Source: Candidatus Geothermocultor quzhuomuensis
GTDB taxonomy: Bacteria; Actinomycetota; Aquicultoria; Geothermocultorales; Geothermocultoraceae
NCBI GenBank assembly: GCA_015711795.1
Contig: JACVJC010000005.1
Span: 1-64,000, forward strand
DNA: 64,000 nt
Direction of reading: 5' to 3'
A program made the translations under genes and the position numbers. The notes beneath the pieces were generated by a model. That model ran no database searches. It worked only from the letters and a program-made list of their open reading frames with translations, and was not told the origin of the DNA. Positions 8,585 to 19,480 of this stretch are shown here, one piece after another (the stretch's first letter is position 1; the number at the start of each line of letters is the position of its first letter).

Positions 8585-9682
8585 ATGAAGAGGGGAAGCT
8601 TAAAAGTTATATTTTCTTTTCCTATCTTTCTTGCCTTGCTTTTTCTTTCTTTCAACTTTTCCTATGCTAACTTTCAAGACCAAGATAGTATCATAATCAC
8701 TGCAGTAGGAGATATAAATTTAGGAGGGAAAGTTGGTAAAATTATTGCTCAGCGTGGTGTAAACTATCCATGGGAAAAAGTTCGTCATTTATTTTCCTTA
8801 AGTGACATTAACTTTGGCAATCTTGAATGTTCAATTTCAAATCGAGGAAAGCCTCTCAAAGGGAAAAAATATACCTTTAGAGGTAACCCCCAATTTCTAA
8901 AAGGTCTTTCTCAAGCAGGTATTAATTTTCTTTCACTCGCTAACAATCATACTCAAGACTATGGCAGAATCGCTTTTCTTGACACTATGGAGAGTTTAAA
9001 AAAGGAAAAAATCATATATGCTGGGGCTGGAAAAAACAACAAGGAGGCTTACTCCTTAAAAATAATCGAGGTAAAAAAGGAAAGAATTGGTTTTCTCGCC
9101 TATTCAGGCATTCTCCCCCCTGGTTGGGAAGCAACAGCTAAAAAACCAGGTATAGCCAGTGCCAAAAATATTTCTTCAATTATTGGTTCAATAAAACAAG
9201 CTAGGGGTCAAGTCAATTACCTTATTGTTTCTCTTCACTGGGGTAAAGAAAATTCTCCCGCTCCCTTATCTTCTCAAAGAAAACTAGCCAAATTAATTAT
9301 TGATGCTGGTGCCTTGATTGTTTTGGGTCATCACCCTCATGTCATTCAAGGATTTGAAAGATATAAAAGAGGATTAATTGTTTATAGCTTAGGTAATTTC
9401 ATTTTTAGCCCGGGCAGTTCAAAAGGTCGATATTCAGCAATCTTACAACTCAAACTATGTTCCGGTGAGTTAAAAGAAATAAAGGTTTTTCCTATTTACA
9501 TTAAAGATGCTCAACCTCAATTAATGAAAGATAAAAAGGGAAACTCTTGGCTGGTTGAGATTCAAAAAAGGTCACTTAAGCTTAGAACTAATTTTAAACT
9601 TTTTTATAAAGAAATTTTTCTTCTCCACACTATCCCTTCACTAAAAACTAGTAATTCAAAAATCAGCTTATTACCTCTTTAA
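8585..9682 (+). CDS. CapA family (poly-gamma-glutamate synthesis-like) secreted metallophosphoesterase
   Basis: VGDINLGGKVG, NLECSIS, SLANNHTQDYG, LGHHPHVIQGFE; N-terminal signal peptide. Confidence 0.88.
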   Translation: MKRGSLKVIFSFPIFLALLFLSFNFSYANFQDQDSIIITAVGDINLGGKVGKIIAQRGVNYPWEKVRHLFSLSDINFGNLECSISNRGKPLKGKKYTFRGNPQFLKGLSQAGINFLSLANNHTQDYGRIAFLDTMESLKKEKIIYAGAGKNNKEAYSLKIIEVKKERIGFLAYSGILPPGWEATAKKPGIASAKNISSIIGSIKQARGQVNYLIVSLHWGKENSPAPLSSQRKLAKLIIDAGALIVLGHHPHVIQGFERYKRGLIVYSLGNFIFSPGSSKGRYSAILQLKLCSGELKEIKVFPIYIKDAQPQLMKDKKGNSWLVEIQKRSLKLRTNFKLFYKEIFLLHTIPSLKTSNSKISLLPL

Positions 9683-9718
9683 CCCTTGCGAGATTGTTAT
9701 TTTCTGGCATAATAAATA

Positions 9719-12700
9719 ATGATGATTTCTAAAAAAGCAACAGAGTGTCCTTCTTATCATAAATTTACTTTTCCTATCTTAATTTTAATCATCTCTTTTT
9801 TCTTCTTTCTTAGTTTCTCTTTCCTCTTTGCTAAACCCTCCTTTGCCTCAGTCTCATCTTACCTCAGTATCCTAAACCGTCCTTATCAAGCTAAACCTGA
9901 TTGGGTTAAAAATCCCGCAAGCAAATACAGTTTAGAATCCACTAGGGGTGTGCTTCGCTTTAAAATATCTGAGCCGCAAAAGGCAATGAAATGGCTTTGT
10001 CTCTTTCCTGAAAACCAGCTAATTCACCCCTATATTACTCCCTTTCTAGCACTAGAATATCGAGCTAATAATCTCTCACCAGCTTCTCAAGAATACTTAA
10101 TTTGCGCAGTTACTCAAAAAGGTTCAAAAGTTCTCTTACTCCACCACCAAATTTTTATCGATGGTGAGTGGCATAAAGTTGTATTTGACCTTCCGAGGCT
10201 TGGGGTTAACACTTTTATTAAAGGATTACTGATTCAAATCCAATCTTCAAACTTTGAGCCTCAATTTTTTGAAAATTATGAGATAGGCAACTTAGAATTT
10301 ATCACCTCTGAAGCTCAATTGGAGATAAAAAGGCTTATTTTTCTCCCCTCTCCCCCTGAAAGCTTCAGTTTTTTCCCAAAATTAAAAACAGAAGAAGTCT
10401 GGATTGATGACTTTGATACTCTCAACTGGATAGAGAAACCTGAATGGCTCGGAAACGCTTCTGAGGATAGCTATATCACTCCAACTCTCCAAGGGACTAA
10501 GTTTGTTTGTAATGGTGTCAGTCGAGGAATGAAATGGTCTAAAAATTTTGACCAAGAAATTGACCTTTCATCTTATTGTAACCTTGCAATACGATATCGA
10601 GCAGCTGGCATTAAACCATTCCCTGACTACTTTTTGCACTTCTCTTCGCTAGAAGGAAAATCAGCTATTCCTTTAAGACTAAATGAACTTAATGATGATG
10701 GAAGATGGCATCTCAAAGTTGTCCCTCTAAAAATTTTTTTTAAAACAAATGTTCTCAATGTTCACCTTCAAACTGACGCTCCTTCTGCTTATGTTGAAAT
10801 TGACTTCATTCAGTTGCTCCCTTATAAAAAAAGGTTTCCTTTTGATGAAGTTATTGACTATCAAATAGGGTGGCCTTCCAACCTTGGTTCATATTCACCG
10901 GTTCCCCTCCCCAATTGGAGAGATGGAAGAGCTGAGGTTTTCCTTGATAATTTAAACGGATGGTTTAATAGTCAAACTATTCAAGTTAATAACATCCCTT
11001 TTCGAGTCGGTTCACCTAAACATCTTCCCCATACCAGCTTACTTGAGAAAGGAAAAGCTATTGTTCCATTGACCTTCTCTGGCTCAGTAAGCGAATTTTA
11101 TCTTCTTTTGGCAGCCAGATTACCCGAATATGAAGTACCTTTCTCGGTTATGAATACAGCAAAAATGGGATACGGGTTACTTTCAAGTGTCGAAACCTTT
11201 TATATCGAAATTGAATATGAAGACAAGCAAAAAGATAAAGTTTTCCCTTATCATATACCCAGTCTTGAGCCGAAGATATCAGATGGACTTGAACTTTATC
11301 TTCTTCCCGTTCCCCAAACGAAAAAAGTGAAAGCCCTACGTTTTAAAGATAACCTAAGAACTGGTGGATTTGCTATTGTTGGCTTAACAGCTAATCGAGG
11401 TAAAAGAAACTTTTCTTTAGATAAAAATACAAATAAAATTCCAACTTTGCCCAAAATAAAACCAAGAAGAAAGAAACCCTTACCGCTACCACCTGATAAT
11501 TTGGTCTCCTACCAAAGTAATAGCTTTCTTTTAGCTCTCAACCCTAATAATGCTCAACCCCTTCTTTTAGGCTCTACTTACATTTCTTTAAGAAACTCAA
11601 GTTATGACCCAATATTTCAAGTTCTAAATGAAGCGAAAGAACCAATTGGCCTACCTGAATTAATTCAATATCAAAAAGATAAAACCCTTAATATTGAGTA
11701 TCTCTTTAAAGAAAAAGAAATTAAAGCCACTCTCACCATCGATAAAAATGAAGATGAATTAATCTTAAAGTTGAAACTGAAAAATTTATCCCCCTCAGGT
11801 TTAAAATTAAGGCTCCTTTTCCCTGTCTTTAAAAACTGCTCAATTGCTGACCCTGTTGATGATTACTATTTTGACTCTGCTCGAATTACCTATATTTCCC
11901 AAAAACCAGTTAAGCTTTCGACCCCATATGGAGGTTCTCACCCTCTTCAATTTATGGGCTTATTCGATTCAACTGGTTCTTTTTACCTTCGAATTCTCGA
12001 TGTTAAAACAATTTACAAAATTTTCAACCTTTCAAAAAGAACCAGCGGGGGGACTGATTTTTCTGTTGAATATCCCTACATTTATTTAAGTTCTGGTGAA
12101 ACTTATGAATTGCCCCCTGTTGCCCTAGCTACTACCAATGGAGATTGGAAAGACACTTTTCAAAAAAATAAAGTCTGGCTTCAAAGAGTTGCTCGACCTG
12201 TTACTTTCAGAAAAAGCTGGTTTAGAAAAATCTTTCATTTCCATCAACACCGTTTTAATGAAGGTTTTTTTAAAAACGGGCGCTTCTATCCTAACTTTTT
12301 AATAAATGAAGATAAAACTACATTTGGAAGTGCTCAAATATTCCACTTTATTGATTGGTCTGAATCTAAAAACTATGGGCGAGTTGGCGATTATGGTCAC
12401 TATGAAGAACGTGGTGGGTTAGGAGCTTTCCAGAAAATAATTCAGTATTTAAGAAAATTAGGGGTTCGAGTTGGACTTTACTTTGAAGGAAGATTAGTTG
12501 ATTCTCGTTCCGAAGCAGGAAGTCAAAATCTTGAAAATTGGGTTCAAAAAAATAAAAATGGCGAGATGATGAGATGGCCTAATGCTCCCACTGAATTTTT
12601 CGTTTGTCCAAACTCGATAAGTTGGCGTAACTACTTGAAGAAAACAATAAGAAGAGTAGCAGCCGAAACAGGTGCCGATGCTTTTTATATCGACCAGTTT

Positions 12701-13444
12701 GGTTTTGGAGATACCCTTTGTTACAATGACTGGCATGGGCACATAATCCCTTACCCTACCTTAACAGGTGAAATTGCTTTCCTTAAAGAATTAAGAGAGA
12801 TTACTCCTCCTTATCTTGCTCTCTATACTGAAGAGGCTCCTTCAGATATCGCTACTGCTTATTTAGATGGCTCTTTCACTTATGCTCTCTGGAATTGGAA
12901 TGAAAGCTTAAGCCCTATTCCTCTCTCCCTGCTTAGATTCTCCGCTCCTAGCTTCAAAACTTTTCAGATAATTTCTTATTTGCCAGCTTCTGAAAAAAGG
13001 TTTCTTACCCTCGCAAAGTTTGCTCTTTTTAATGGAGAGGGATTATGGCTTCAAGGAAGAGCTAAGTCCTATTCAAGAGTTACCAAACAAGAGCTAAAAA
13101 GGATTTTTTCTGTGATGAACAATCATGCTGATGCATTTGGCGGAGATATTGCTTCACCGCTCGTAGATACAATGGTTAATGGGGTCAGTGCAAACTTATT
13201 TGCTAGTAAAAATAAGCGTGTTTACACCTTATATAATAGCTTATATCGAACACTTCGAGCTAATGTTTTAGAAATTCCCCATGTTAATGGAGCTACTTAT
13301 CTCGATGCCTGGAATGGTAAAATTCTTACTCCAAAGATAATTGGTGGAAAAGCAATTATAAATTTGGAATTAAACCCCCGCGATATTGGCTGTGTCGTCC
13401 AAATTCTCTCACCCCCAGCTCCTTTAAAAGGAAAAAGACCCTAA
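9719..13444 (+). CDS. Large secreted glycoside-hydrolase-like protein (DUF6259-like TIM-barrel region)
   Basis: 1241 aa with signal peptide; beta-rich N-terminal half; C-terminal GRVGDYGHY, LGVRVGLYFEGRLVDSRSEAG, GADAFYIDQFGFGD, LALYTEEAPSD. Confidence 0.6.
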   Translation: MMISKKATECPSYHKFTFPILILIISFFFFLSFSFLFAKPSFASVSSYLSILNRPYQAKPDWVKNPASKYSLESTRGVLRFKISEPQKAMKWLCLFPENQLIHPYITPFLALEYRANNLSPASQEYLICAVTQKGSKVLLLHHQIFIDGEWHKVVFDLPRLGVNTFIKGLLIQIQSSNFEPQFFENYEIGNLEFITSEAQLEIKRLIFLPSPPESFSFFPKLKTEEVWIDDFDTLNWIEKPEWLGNASEDSYITPTLQGTKFVCNGVSRGMKWSKNFDQEIDLSSYCNLAIRYRAAGIKPFPDYFLHFSSLEGKSAIPLRLNELNDDGRWHLKVVPLKIFFKTNVLNVHLQTDAPSAYVEIDFIQLLPYKKRFPFDEVIDYQIGWPSNLGSYSPVPLPNWRDGRAEVFLDNLNGWFNSQTIQVNNIPFRVGSPKHLPHTSLLEKGKAIVPLTFSGSVSEFYLLLAARLPEYEVPFSVMNTAKMGYGLLSSVETFYIEIEYEDKQKDKVFPYHIPSLEPKISDGLELYLLPVPQTKKVKALRFKDNLRTGGFAIVGLTANRGKRNFSLDKNTNKIPTLPKIKPRRKKPLPLPPDNLVSYQSNSFLLALNPNNAQPLLLGSTYISLRNSSYDPIFQVLNEAKEPIGLPELIQYQKDKTLNIEYLFKEKEIKATLTIDKNEDELILKLKLKNLSPSGLKLRLLFPVFKNCSIADPVDDYYFDSARITYISQKPVKLSTPYGGSHPLQFMGLFDSTGSFYLRILDVKTIYKIFNLSKRTSGGTDFSVEYPYIYLSSGETYELPPVALATTNGDWKDTFQKNKVWLQRVARPVTFRKSWFRKIFHFHQHRFNEGFFKNGRFYPNFLINEDKTTFGSAQIFHFIDWSESKNYGRVGDYGHYEERGGLGAFQKIIQYLRKLGVRVGLYFEGRLVDSRSEAGSQNLENWVQKNKNGEMMRWPNAPTEFFVCPNSISWRNYLKKTIRRVAAETGADAFYIDQFGFGDTLCYNDWHGHIIPYPTLTGEIAFLKELREITPPYLALYTEEAPSDIATAYLDGSFTYALWNWNESLSPIPLSLLRFSAPSFKTFQIISYLPASEKRFLTLAKFALFNGEGLWLQGRAKSYSRVTKQELKRIFSVMNNHADAFGGDIASPLVDTMVNGVSANLFASKNKRVYTLYNSLYRTLRANVLEIPHVNGATYLDAWNGKILTPKIIGGKAIINLELNPRDIGCVVQILSPPAPLKGKRP

Positions 13445-13629
13445 AATTTACTTATTTTCCCTTTAAGGTTTAAGAACAACATTTAATTAAAAACTGAAAC
13501 CTACTGGAAATCTTAAAATAAAATCAGTGGATGAAAAATATAAAGGTGTTTATCGTTAATCGACCCAACCCCTCTCATTCTCAAATTCTTAAGAACATTA
13601 GAATAGAATTAGAATTGGTTTAGTTTGCT

Positions 13630-14157
13630 TTAGATAATTTCGGCGTTGTAAACCTCTTTCATTTGGCGCAATGCAAAACGGTGCATTTCAGGGTCAAGGC
13701 CAGCAACGCAATCTTGAGGCACAATTATCTTGTAGCCTCTCATTGCAGCATCATTAGCTGTTGCCAAAACGCAAATATTGGTCACAGTCCCAGTTAAAAC
13801 AAGAGTATTAACTTGATTTTCTTTTAAAGTAAGACCAAGACTAGTTCCAAAAAAAGCGGAATATCTCCTTTTAGGTATAACATAATCATCTAGAGAAGGA
13901 GTCAGTTCATCGATAACTTTTGCTCCCCAAGTTCCTTCTACAGCATGAACAGGCCAGCGCTCGAACTCGGTATCCTTTGGGTGATGGCTATCGCAAATAT
14001 AAACAACAGGATAACCTTCTTCTCTTGCTTTGTTAATCTCCCTCTTAATGTTATCAATTATCCCCTTGGTATCTGGAACAACCAAAGCCCCCCCTTCCTT
14101 AACAAAGTCGTTGAGCATATCAATGATTAAAAGTGCTTTTTGACCCATTAAAATCAC
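13630..14157 (-). CDS. Isochorismatase/nicotinamidase-family cysteine hydrolase
   Basis: ALLIIDMLNDFV, LVLTGTVTNICVLATANDAAMRGY. Confidence 0.9.
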   Translation of the reverse strand: MILMGQKALLIIDMLNDFVKEGGALVVPDTKGIIDNIKREINKAREEGYPVVYICDSHHPKDTEFERWPVHAVEGTWGAKVIDELTPSLDDYVIPKRRYSAFFGTSLGLTLKENQVNTLVLTGTVTNICVLATANDAAMRGYKIIVPQDCVAGLDPEMHRFALRQMKEVYNAEII

Positions 14158-14221
14158 CCCCTTAAGAAGAATATAAAATAAGATCGGAAAAATTCAAGAA
14201 CAAAAATAATCTCAACTAAAT

Positions 14222-15088
14222 TTAAGCGGGAACAATGATTTTTAAACGCTTAAGAAATAAAGTGAAATGGAACCTATCCCCTTTAAATATCTCACCATCG
14301 AGATGAACATAAGTATTAGGAGATTCGACTATTACCTCTTTAGCCCGATAAAATCGAATCCTTTTTAAAAATTTTCCATGCACCCCTTTAATGACAAAAG
14401 GTAAGTAATAAAGAATTCGCCACTTAGCAATATCTTCAATAAAACAAATATCAAAGAAGCCATCAGCAAGGTTAGCTTGAGGAACAATTTTAAATCCGCC
14501 ACCATATTGAGGACAATTTCCTATCGCTACAACCAACCCTTTTTCTTTCCTTTCTTTCCATCAAAAGTGAATGTGAAGTTGTGAGGAGAAGCTTCCTTAA
14601 GAACCTTAAATAATGAAAATAAATAAAGAAAAGGTCCGGTTAAACTTGGATTCTTGTTTGTTTCATAAGCTGTCTCACCATCAAGTCCTACCCCAGCTGA
14701 ACTAACAAAAAAGCGTTCATTCATTTTAGCAAGGTCAATTTTTCTTATCTTACCATTTAAAATAACATCACAAGCTTTAAAAATATCAGGTGGGATACCA
14801 AGAGAGAAGCTAAAATCATTGCCTGAACCAACTGGGATAACCCCAAGAATAATCTCTTCACTGCCAGCCACTCCATTAACAACCTCGTTGACTGTCCCAT
14901 CACCTCCAACTACAATGATTTTTTTAAATCCTTCTTTTAGGCTTTCTTAGCTAACTCCGTTGACTCCATAGGATGGCTAGAAAGCGCAATTGAAAAATCA
15001 ATCTTCCTTTCCTGAAAATATCTTTCAATCTGAGAAAGAACTTTTCTCCCTTTGCCTTTTTCCGCTTCAGGATTAACAATGATTTTCA
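14222..15088 (-). pseudogene. Diacylglycerol/lipid kinase (YegS-like), disrupted by a TAA nonsense codon and a frameshift
   Basis: MKIIVNPEAEKGKGRKVL...LAKKA(TAA)KKDLKKIIVVGGDGTVNEVVNGVAGSEE...FDGKKGKKK / frameshift at ~14527-14560 / WLVVAIGNCPQYGGGF. Confidence 0.8.
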
Positions 15089-15481
15089 TTACTTTGTTTC
15101 AATTAAATGAATTAATTTAATTAAGAGCTTGCCAAAGAGAAAAAGAAGAATTAGAGCAATTATTGAACCACCCTCAAGAATTGATGAGTTAGAAACGAAC
15201 AAAAGCTGAGGGAATAAATTTAAAAAAGGTTTAACTAAGGGTTCAGTTATTAAGTAGAGGAGACCAGCAAAGGGGTTGGTTACCTCAATTCCCAAAAATT
15301 TTAAGGCGACTCGAAAGGCAACAACATTTAAGGTAAGAACGAAAAATAAATCAACAAAAATTTTTAGATAGAATACTTTTGACTTCTTCTCAACAATTTT
15401 TTCTTCAACCCCATACTGACCCACCGATTCTTCAACTTTTTTTTCTTTTTGATTCAAGCTATTTGTTTTTTCTTCGTTCAT
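15089..15481 (-). CDS. Small membrane protein, YggT-like
   Basis: Hydrophobic segments, VTNPFAGLLYLITEPLVKPF pattern. Confidence 0.5.
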   Translation of the reverse strand: MNEEKTNSLNQKEKKVEESVGQYGVEEKIVEKKSKVFYLKIFVDLFFVLTLNVVAFRVALKFLGIEVTNPFAGLLYLITEPLVKPFLNLFPQLLFVSNSSILEGGSIIALILLFLFGKLLIKLIHLIETK

Positions 15482-15620
15482 AAAATTTCTCCTTATCCAA
15501 ATTTTTTAAAGTAATCCCATTATATCAAGGACTGCAACAAGTAAAAATTTAAATAAATCAGGAAGTTAAAGAGAAAAATACTTGCCACTTAATCAAACAT
15601 CTTGTATATTTCAAATAACT

Positions 15621-15809
15621 ATGGGATCAAAGCTTTCTACTTTAATTCAACAAATTGCCACAATGGTCATCCTAGTGGCAATACTCGTTTTTGCTTTTTG
15701 GGCATATCGAGAATCAAAAGAGTATCACGCTAGCCAAGAGATAAGCCCAAGAAAAGGCTTAAAAGCTAGTCGCCAACGGAAAAAGTCGTCTCAGTCAAAG
15801 AAGGGGTAA
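15621..15809 (+). CDS. Small single-pass membrane protein (hypothetical)
   Basis: MGSKLSTLIQQIATMVILVAILVFAFWAYRESK then a basic tail; 3' end overlaps the VanW gene antisense. Confidence 0.35.
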   Translation: MGSKLSTLIQQIATMVILVAILVFAFWAYRESKEYHASQEISPRKGLKASRQRKKSSQSKKG

Positions 15810-17601
15810 AAGTAGTCTCAGCTGTTCCTGAAACTACTTTTGTCCCCCTTAAAACCAGTTCTTTTTTCGGTCGATAGCGACTGAAAAACTTGTCCTTTCT
15901 AACAATAACTCCCTTTCTTTTTACAATTCGATATACAGTTATGTCTCTCCCTTCAATCCCTCTATCTTTGATTTTTTCTTGACCCAAGGGTAAGTTAGGA
16001 TCATCAATATATTCAACTTTAAATGGTTTAAAATTGGTAAAGGGAGAAGTGCGATAGCTTACTTCTGTTCCAAAATCAGTCCCATAAAAAGCAAAAGTAA
16101 CCGTGCTTTTAGAATACCAGGCTTTTAAAAGAACATAAGCAGGGGTATCGTTACGAAACTTTAAATCAAGGCTTCCATAAGAGAGAGTTGCATCACGACC
16201 AGGTGGATAATGGCTAATGTAAAAGCTGTGATTAGTCCGCTCGATCACAGGAAAACCAGCAAAAAAGACAGCGTTAAAAAGTGTTGTTCCTACTTGACAA
16301 GCTCCACCTCCAATAGATGGAACAAGCTCACCATTTATTATAACTGGAGCTTCTTTATAACCTTTTTCAGCTGTTCTAGGTCCTACTTTCTTGTTAACTG
16401 AAAAAACTTCACCAGGGGCAATAATTGAACCATCGAGAGCTCGAGCGAGTAAATGAATATTGTTAACCCGATTAGTTTGTCTCGGATTAAAGCTTGTTGT
16501 ATAACTCGAAATTCTTTCCTTTATTCCCATCGCTCTGGCTTCTTCTGTACTTAACTTGGGAGCAACTAACTTATCATTAAGGATAATTTCACGAGGTGGT
16601 TCCATCTTCACTATTTTATAAAGTTCTTTATATGCTGCATCTAAATCAATTTCCTTGCCATCTCGACTTGGCTCAATTTCAACTCTTTCCCCTTTAACTT
16701 TAAATTCTGCATCCTTAGGTTCTATTCGAAACTCATCGGTAAATTTTGATAAGTGCTTTTTAAACTTTTCTTTATTAAAAATAGGTTTTAAAATTGGGTC
16801 TACCTCAAACTCTATCCACCTACCAATCTCTTCTGGCTCAACTTTCCATGAGTACTTGTCATATTTAAAAATTAGAGGGGAACTTAAAATCATCTTAATT
16901 TCAGTTATCATTTTTTTAGCATCTGCCTCACTCACTTTAGCTGGAAGAATATTAACGGGCAAATCAAATTGCTTTTTTTTGAGAGCAATCATCTTTTCAA
17001 CTAAGGCAGCATATGCCTTTTTATAATCAACTTCAAAACCTATTTTACTTGGTAAAATTTTTATTGAGGTTCCTTTAATCTTAAGAGTAGCATTTTGAGG
17101 CGCACAATTTACTTTTTGAGCAATTCTTCTCAATCTCTTCTCGACCCGTTTTTTATCTAATTGATAAGTGACTGAAATACTTATTGGTTCTCGATAAAGA
17201 GATAATCTCCTAATTATCTTTTTCAAAATATTTCCTTCTCTTCCAATATAAAATGCTTTTTGGACTGTGTCCTTTAAATTAATTTTTAATCTAACTTCAT
17301 CTGGATAAAAAAGCCAAGTTTTATTCTTGTATTTGATTTTTACTGGTTCTTTGAGAACTTTCTGATAGGATAAAGAAAGAAGGTTTTCTGCTTCTTGAGG
17401 GGTTAGCCCTCCAACTTTTAATTCTCCAACCTTTAATCCATAATGAATCTTTCCAAGATGAACGAGAAAATCAACCACAATCAAAAGAGCAAATACCAAT
17501 AAAATTATCCCTGCCCAAAAAGTTATTCTTTTCAGCCAAGGAATAAAAACCTTCTTGGTTAGAAGTAGCTTTAAGGGTTTAATCCTTTTTTTCTTTGGCA
17601 A
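15766..17601 (-). CDS. VanW family protein with peptidoglycan-binding-4 domains
   Basis: VNNIHLLARALDGSIIAPGEVFSVNKKVGPRTAEKGYKEAP...GGGACQVGTTLFNAVFFAGF. Confidence 0.92.
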   Translation of the reverse strand: MPKKKRIKPLKLLLTKKVFIPWLKRITFWAGIILLVFALLIVVDFLVHLGKIHYGLKVGELKVGGLTPQEAENLLSLSYQKVLKEPVKIKYKNKTWLFYPDEVRLKINLKDTVQKAFYIGREGNILKKIIRRLSLYREPISISVTYQLDKKRVEKRLRRIAQKVNCAPQNATLKIKGTSIKILPSKIGFEVDYKKAYAALVEKMIALKKKQFDLPVNILPAKVSEADAKKMITEIKMILSSPLIFKYDKYSWKVEPEEIGRWIEFEVDPILKPIFNKEKFKKHLSKFTDEFRIEPKDAEFKVKGERVEIEPSRDGKEIDLDAAYKELYKIVKMEPPREIILNDKLVAPKLSTEEARAMGIKERISSYTTSFNPRQTNRVNNIHLLARALDGSIIAPGEVFSVNKKVGPRTAEKGYKEAPVIINGELVPSIGGGACQVGTTLFNAVFFAGFPVIERTNHSFYISHYPPGRDATLSYGSLDLKFRNDTPAYVLLKAWYSKSTVTFAFYGTDFGTEVSYRTSPFTNFKPFKVEYIDDPNLPLGQEKIKDRGIEGRDITVYRIVKRKGVIVRKDKFFSRYRPKKELVLRGTKVVSGTAETTFTPSLTETTFSVGD

Positions 17602-17619
17602 TTTTTAAATGATTTCACC

Positions 17620-18333
17620 TCACTCCTTAATCGGCTTTCCATATTTTAATTTTCTAATCTTGGTAGCTGGTAAAGCTATTTCAGATTCACGACTAATAAT
17701 TAAATTAACACCTGGTAAAGGAGAAAAAGTATCGATAACTCCACCTGGTATAGATAAAGATTGATAAAGAACTTCGGGGTCACCAAGGACAATAATTTGA
17801 TAAGGTGATTCTATTACCTCACCATTAAGATAAACTTTTCCTTCAGCGTCTTTAAAAAAACTCCATAATTTTAAACGATGATTGTTGACAGCAATTGCTT
17901 CTGCTCCAGCTGATTTCAATTCATCAATTAACTCTAAAAAATCATATCCTCTTAAAGTATTTTCCTCATCAATAATGGAAACTTTTATCCCAGGTCCTTT
18001 AACCTTGGCTATCCCAGCAAGGATTTTCATAGTCTGAAGATCTTGAACTGCCTGATTAAGCACACTACGCTGAGTTGCTTCCTTTCTCTCATAGTCATAA
18101 AGTCTAACTTGAAGATTAAATATTTCTTTTCTTAAAGCATCTGTTTCTAAAGTTAATTCCCTAATTATCTGCCCTAAATCCTGTTCAGAAAGACTAGCTA
18201 GTTTTTGGGGTGTGCTTTGAACTTTAAGCTGAGTTACAACCAAAAAACCAAGGAGGATGAAAATAACCATAATCAATGTATCAGTCGATTTTAATTTTAA
18301 ACTAGTAATGATAGAGTTTGTTTTCATTCCCAT
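17620..18333 (-). CDS. DUF881 family protein
   Basis: GPGIKVSIIDEEN...LIDELKSAGAEAIAVNNHRL. Confidence 0.88.
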   Translation of the reverse strand: MGMKTNSIITSLKLKSTDTLIMVIFILLGFLVVTQLKVQSTPQKLASLSEQDLGQIIRELTLETDALRKEIFNLQVRLYDYERKEATQRSVLNQAVQDLQTMKILAGIAKVKGPGIKVSIIDEENTLRGYDFLELIDELKSAGAEAIAVNNHRLKLWSFFKDAEGKVYLNGEVIESPYQIIVLGDPEVLYQSLSIPGGVIDTFSPLPGVNLIISRESEIALPATKIRKLKYGKPIKE

Positions 18334-18668
18334 CTTCGACTTTGAAAAATGTACCTTCTGATGAGTGTAAGGTTTTGAAACATGCGGACACCAAAAGCAA
18401 CGATTGCTGCTAAGGCTAGATCGACCCCCACCCTATCACCAAGAAAAGTGATAAATGTAGCCAACAAGCTATTGGTAAAGAAACCAGCGATAAAAAGGCG
18501 TTCATTAAAATTTTTTTCATAGAGAGAACGAATGCCTCCAACAACACTATCCAGGGCAGCCAAGATAGCTATCCCAAGATAACGACCATAAATTGGGGGC
18601 AAAGGCACCTTAAAAGTCAAACCCATAACTATTCCTAATAAAAATCCCAAAAGGACAATCCAGGACAT
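18324..18668 (-). CDS. sbp: Small basic protein (Sbp, DUF1290)
   Basis: YLGIAILAALDSVVGGIRSLYEKNFNERLFIAGFFTNSLLATFITFLGDRVGVDLALAAIVAFGVRMFQNLTLIRR. Confidence 0.9.
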   Translation of the reverse strand: MSWIVLLGFLLGIVMGLTFKVPLPPIYGRYLGIAILAALDSVVGGIRSLYEKNFNERLFIAGFFTNSLLATFITFLGDRVGVDLALAAIVAFGVRMFQNLTLIRRYIFQSRRWE

Positions 18669-19408
18669 TAACTTCCCTCCTCTAAACTTTTTGCATATTT
18701 AACATTTAAGCTTCCAGAATATCCTGGAATCCTTAAAAATTTCTTTTCTTCTATCTTCAACAAGAGACCATAATTAGGAGCATATTTTTGGCAAAGCAAA
18801 GAAGCGTCTCGATTTGTTTCCAAAGCATTTTTTAAATTTTTAAAATCTCCAATTGCTTTAATCTCGTAAGGAGAAACCAGCCTTGTTGAATTAACTAATA
18901 TGGTGCTTCCAGCACATCTGATAGCGCTAGTAAAAATAAGTCTCTGATTATTTAAAGCAATCGCCTCTGCTCCACCTTCCCACAAAGCATTGACTAAAAC
19001 CCTTAAGTCATAATCATGAATGATATAATTATTGGGGTCTTCTCCTGGAGGAACATTAGAATTATCTCCAATAGTTACGATTATTCCAGGACCCTCTAAA
19101 CCCATTAAACCTAAAGCGAGCTTGGCTTCCTCTAAGTTACTTGAATAAGATGTAAGCACCCCTTCTTCTTTTGCTGCAATTTTCTCAATTCGAGTTAATT
19201 TCTTTCTTAAATTTTTTAATTCTCCTTTTAAGCTTTCTCTTTCCTTCTCTAAATTCCTAACTACTTTGACTAACTCTCTTTTTCTTAACTGAGGAGTGCG
19301 TGAATAAATTGATTGTTGGTTGGTAATAGCAAAAGAAATTAAAAAGCCAAGAATTAGTGAAACCATTGCTAAAGAAAAATAAAACCCTTTTTTATTTTGG
19401 GTCTTCAT
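18668..19408 (-). CDS. DUF881 family protein
   Basis: GLEGPGIIVTIGDNS...VNALWEGGAEAIALNNQRL. Confidence 0.88.
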   Translation of the reverse strand: MKTQNKKGFYFSLAMVSLILGFLISFAITNQQSIYSRTPQLRKRELVKVVRNLEKERESLKGELKNLRKKLTRIEKIAAKEEGVLTSYSSNLEEAKLALGLMGLEGPGIIVTIGDNSNVPPGEDPNNYIIHDYDLRVLVNALWEGGAEAIALNNQRLIFTSAIRCAGSTILVNSTRLVSPYEIKAIGDFKNLKNALETNRDASLLCQKYAPNYGLLLKIEEKKFLRIPGYSGSLNVKYAKSLEEGS

Positions 19409-19480
19409 ATAAAATCCCCTTAAAATTTTTAAATAGTATATCTAAATCGAGAGGTTTTGAAAAGGATTGAAGAGGTCTTC

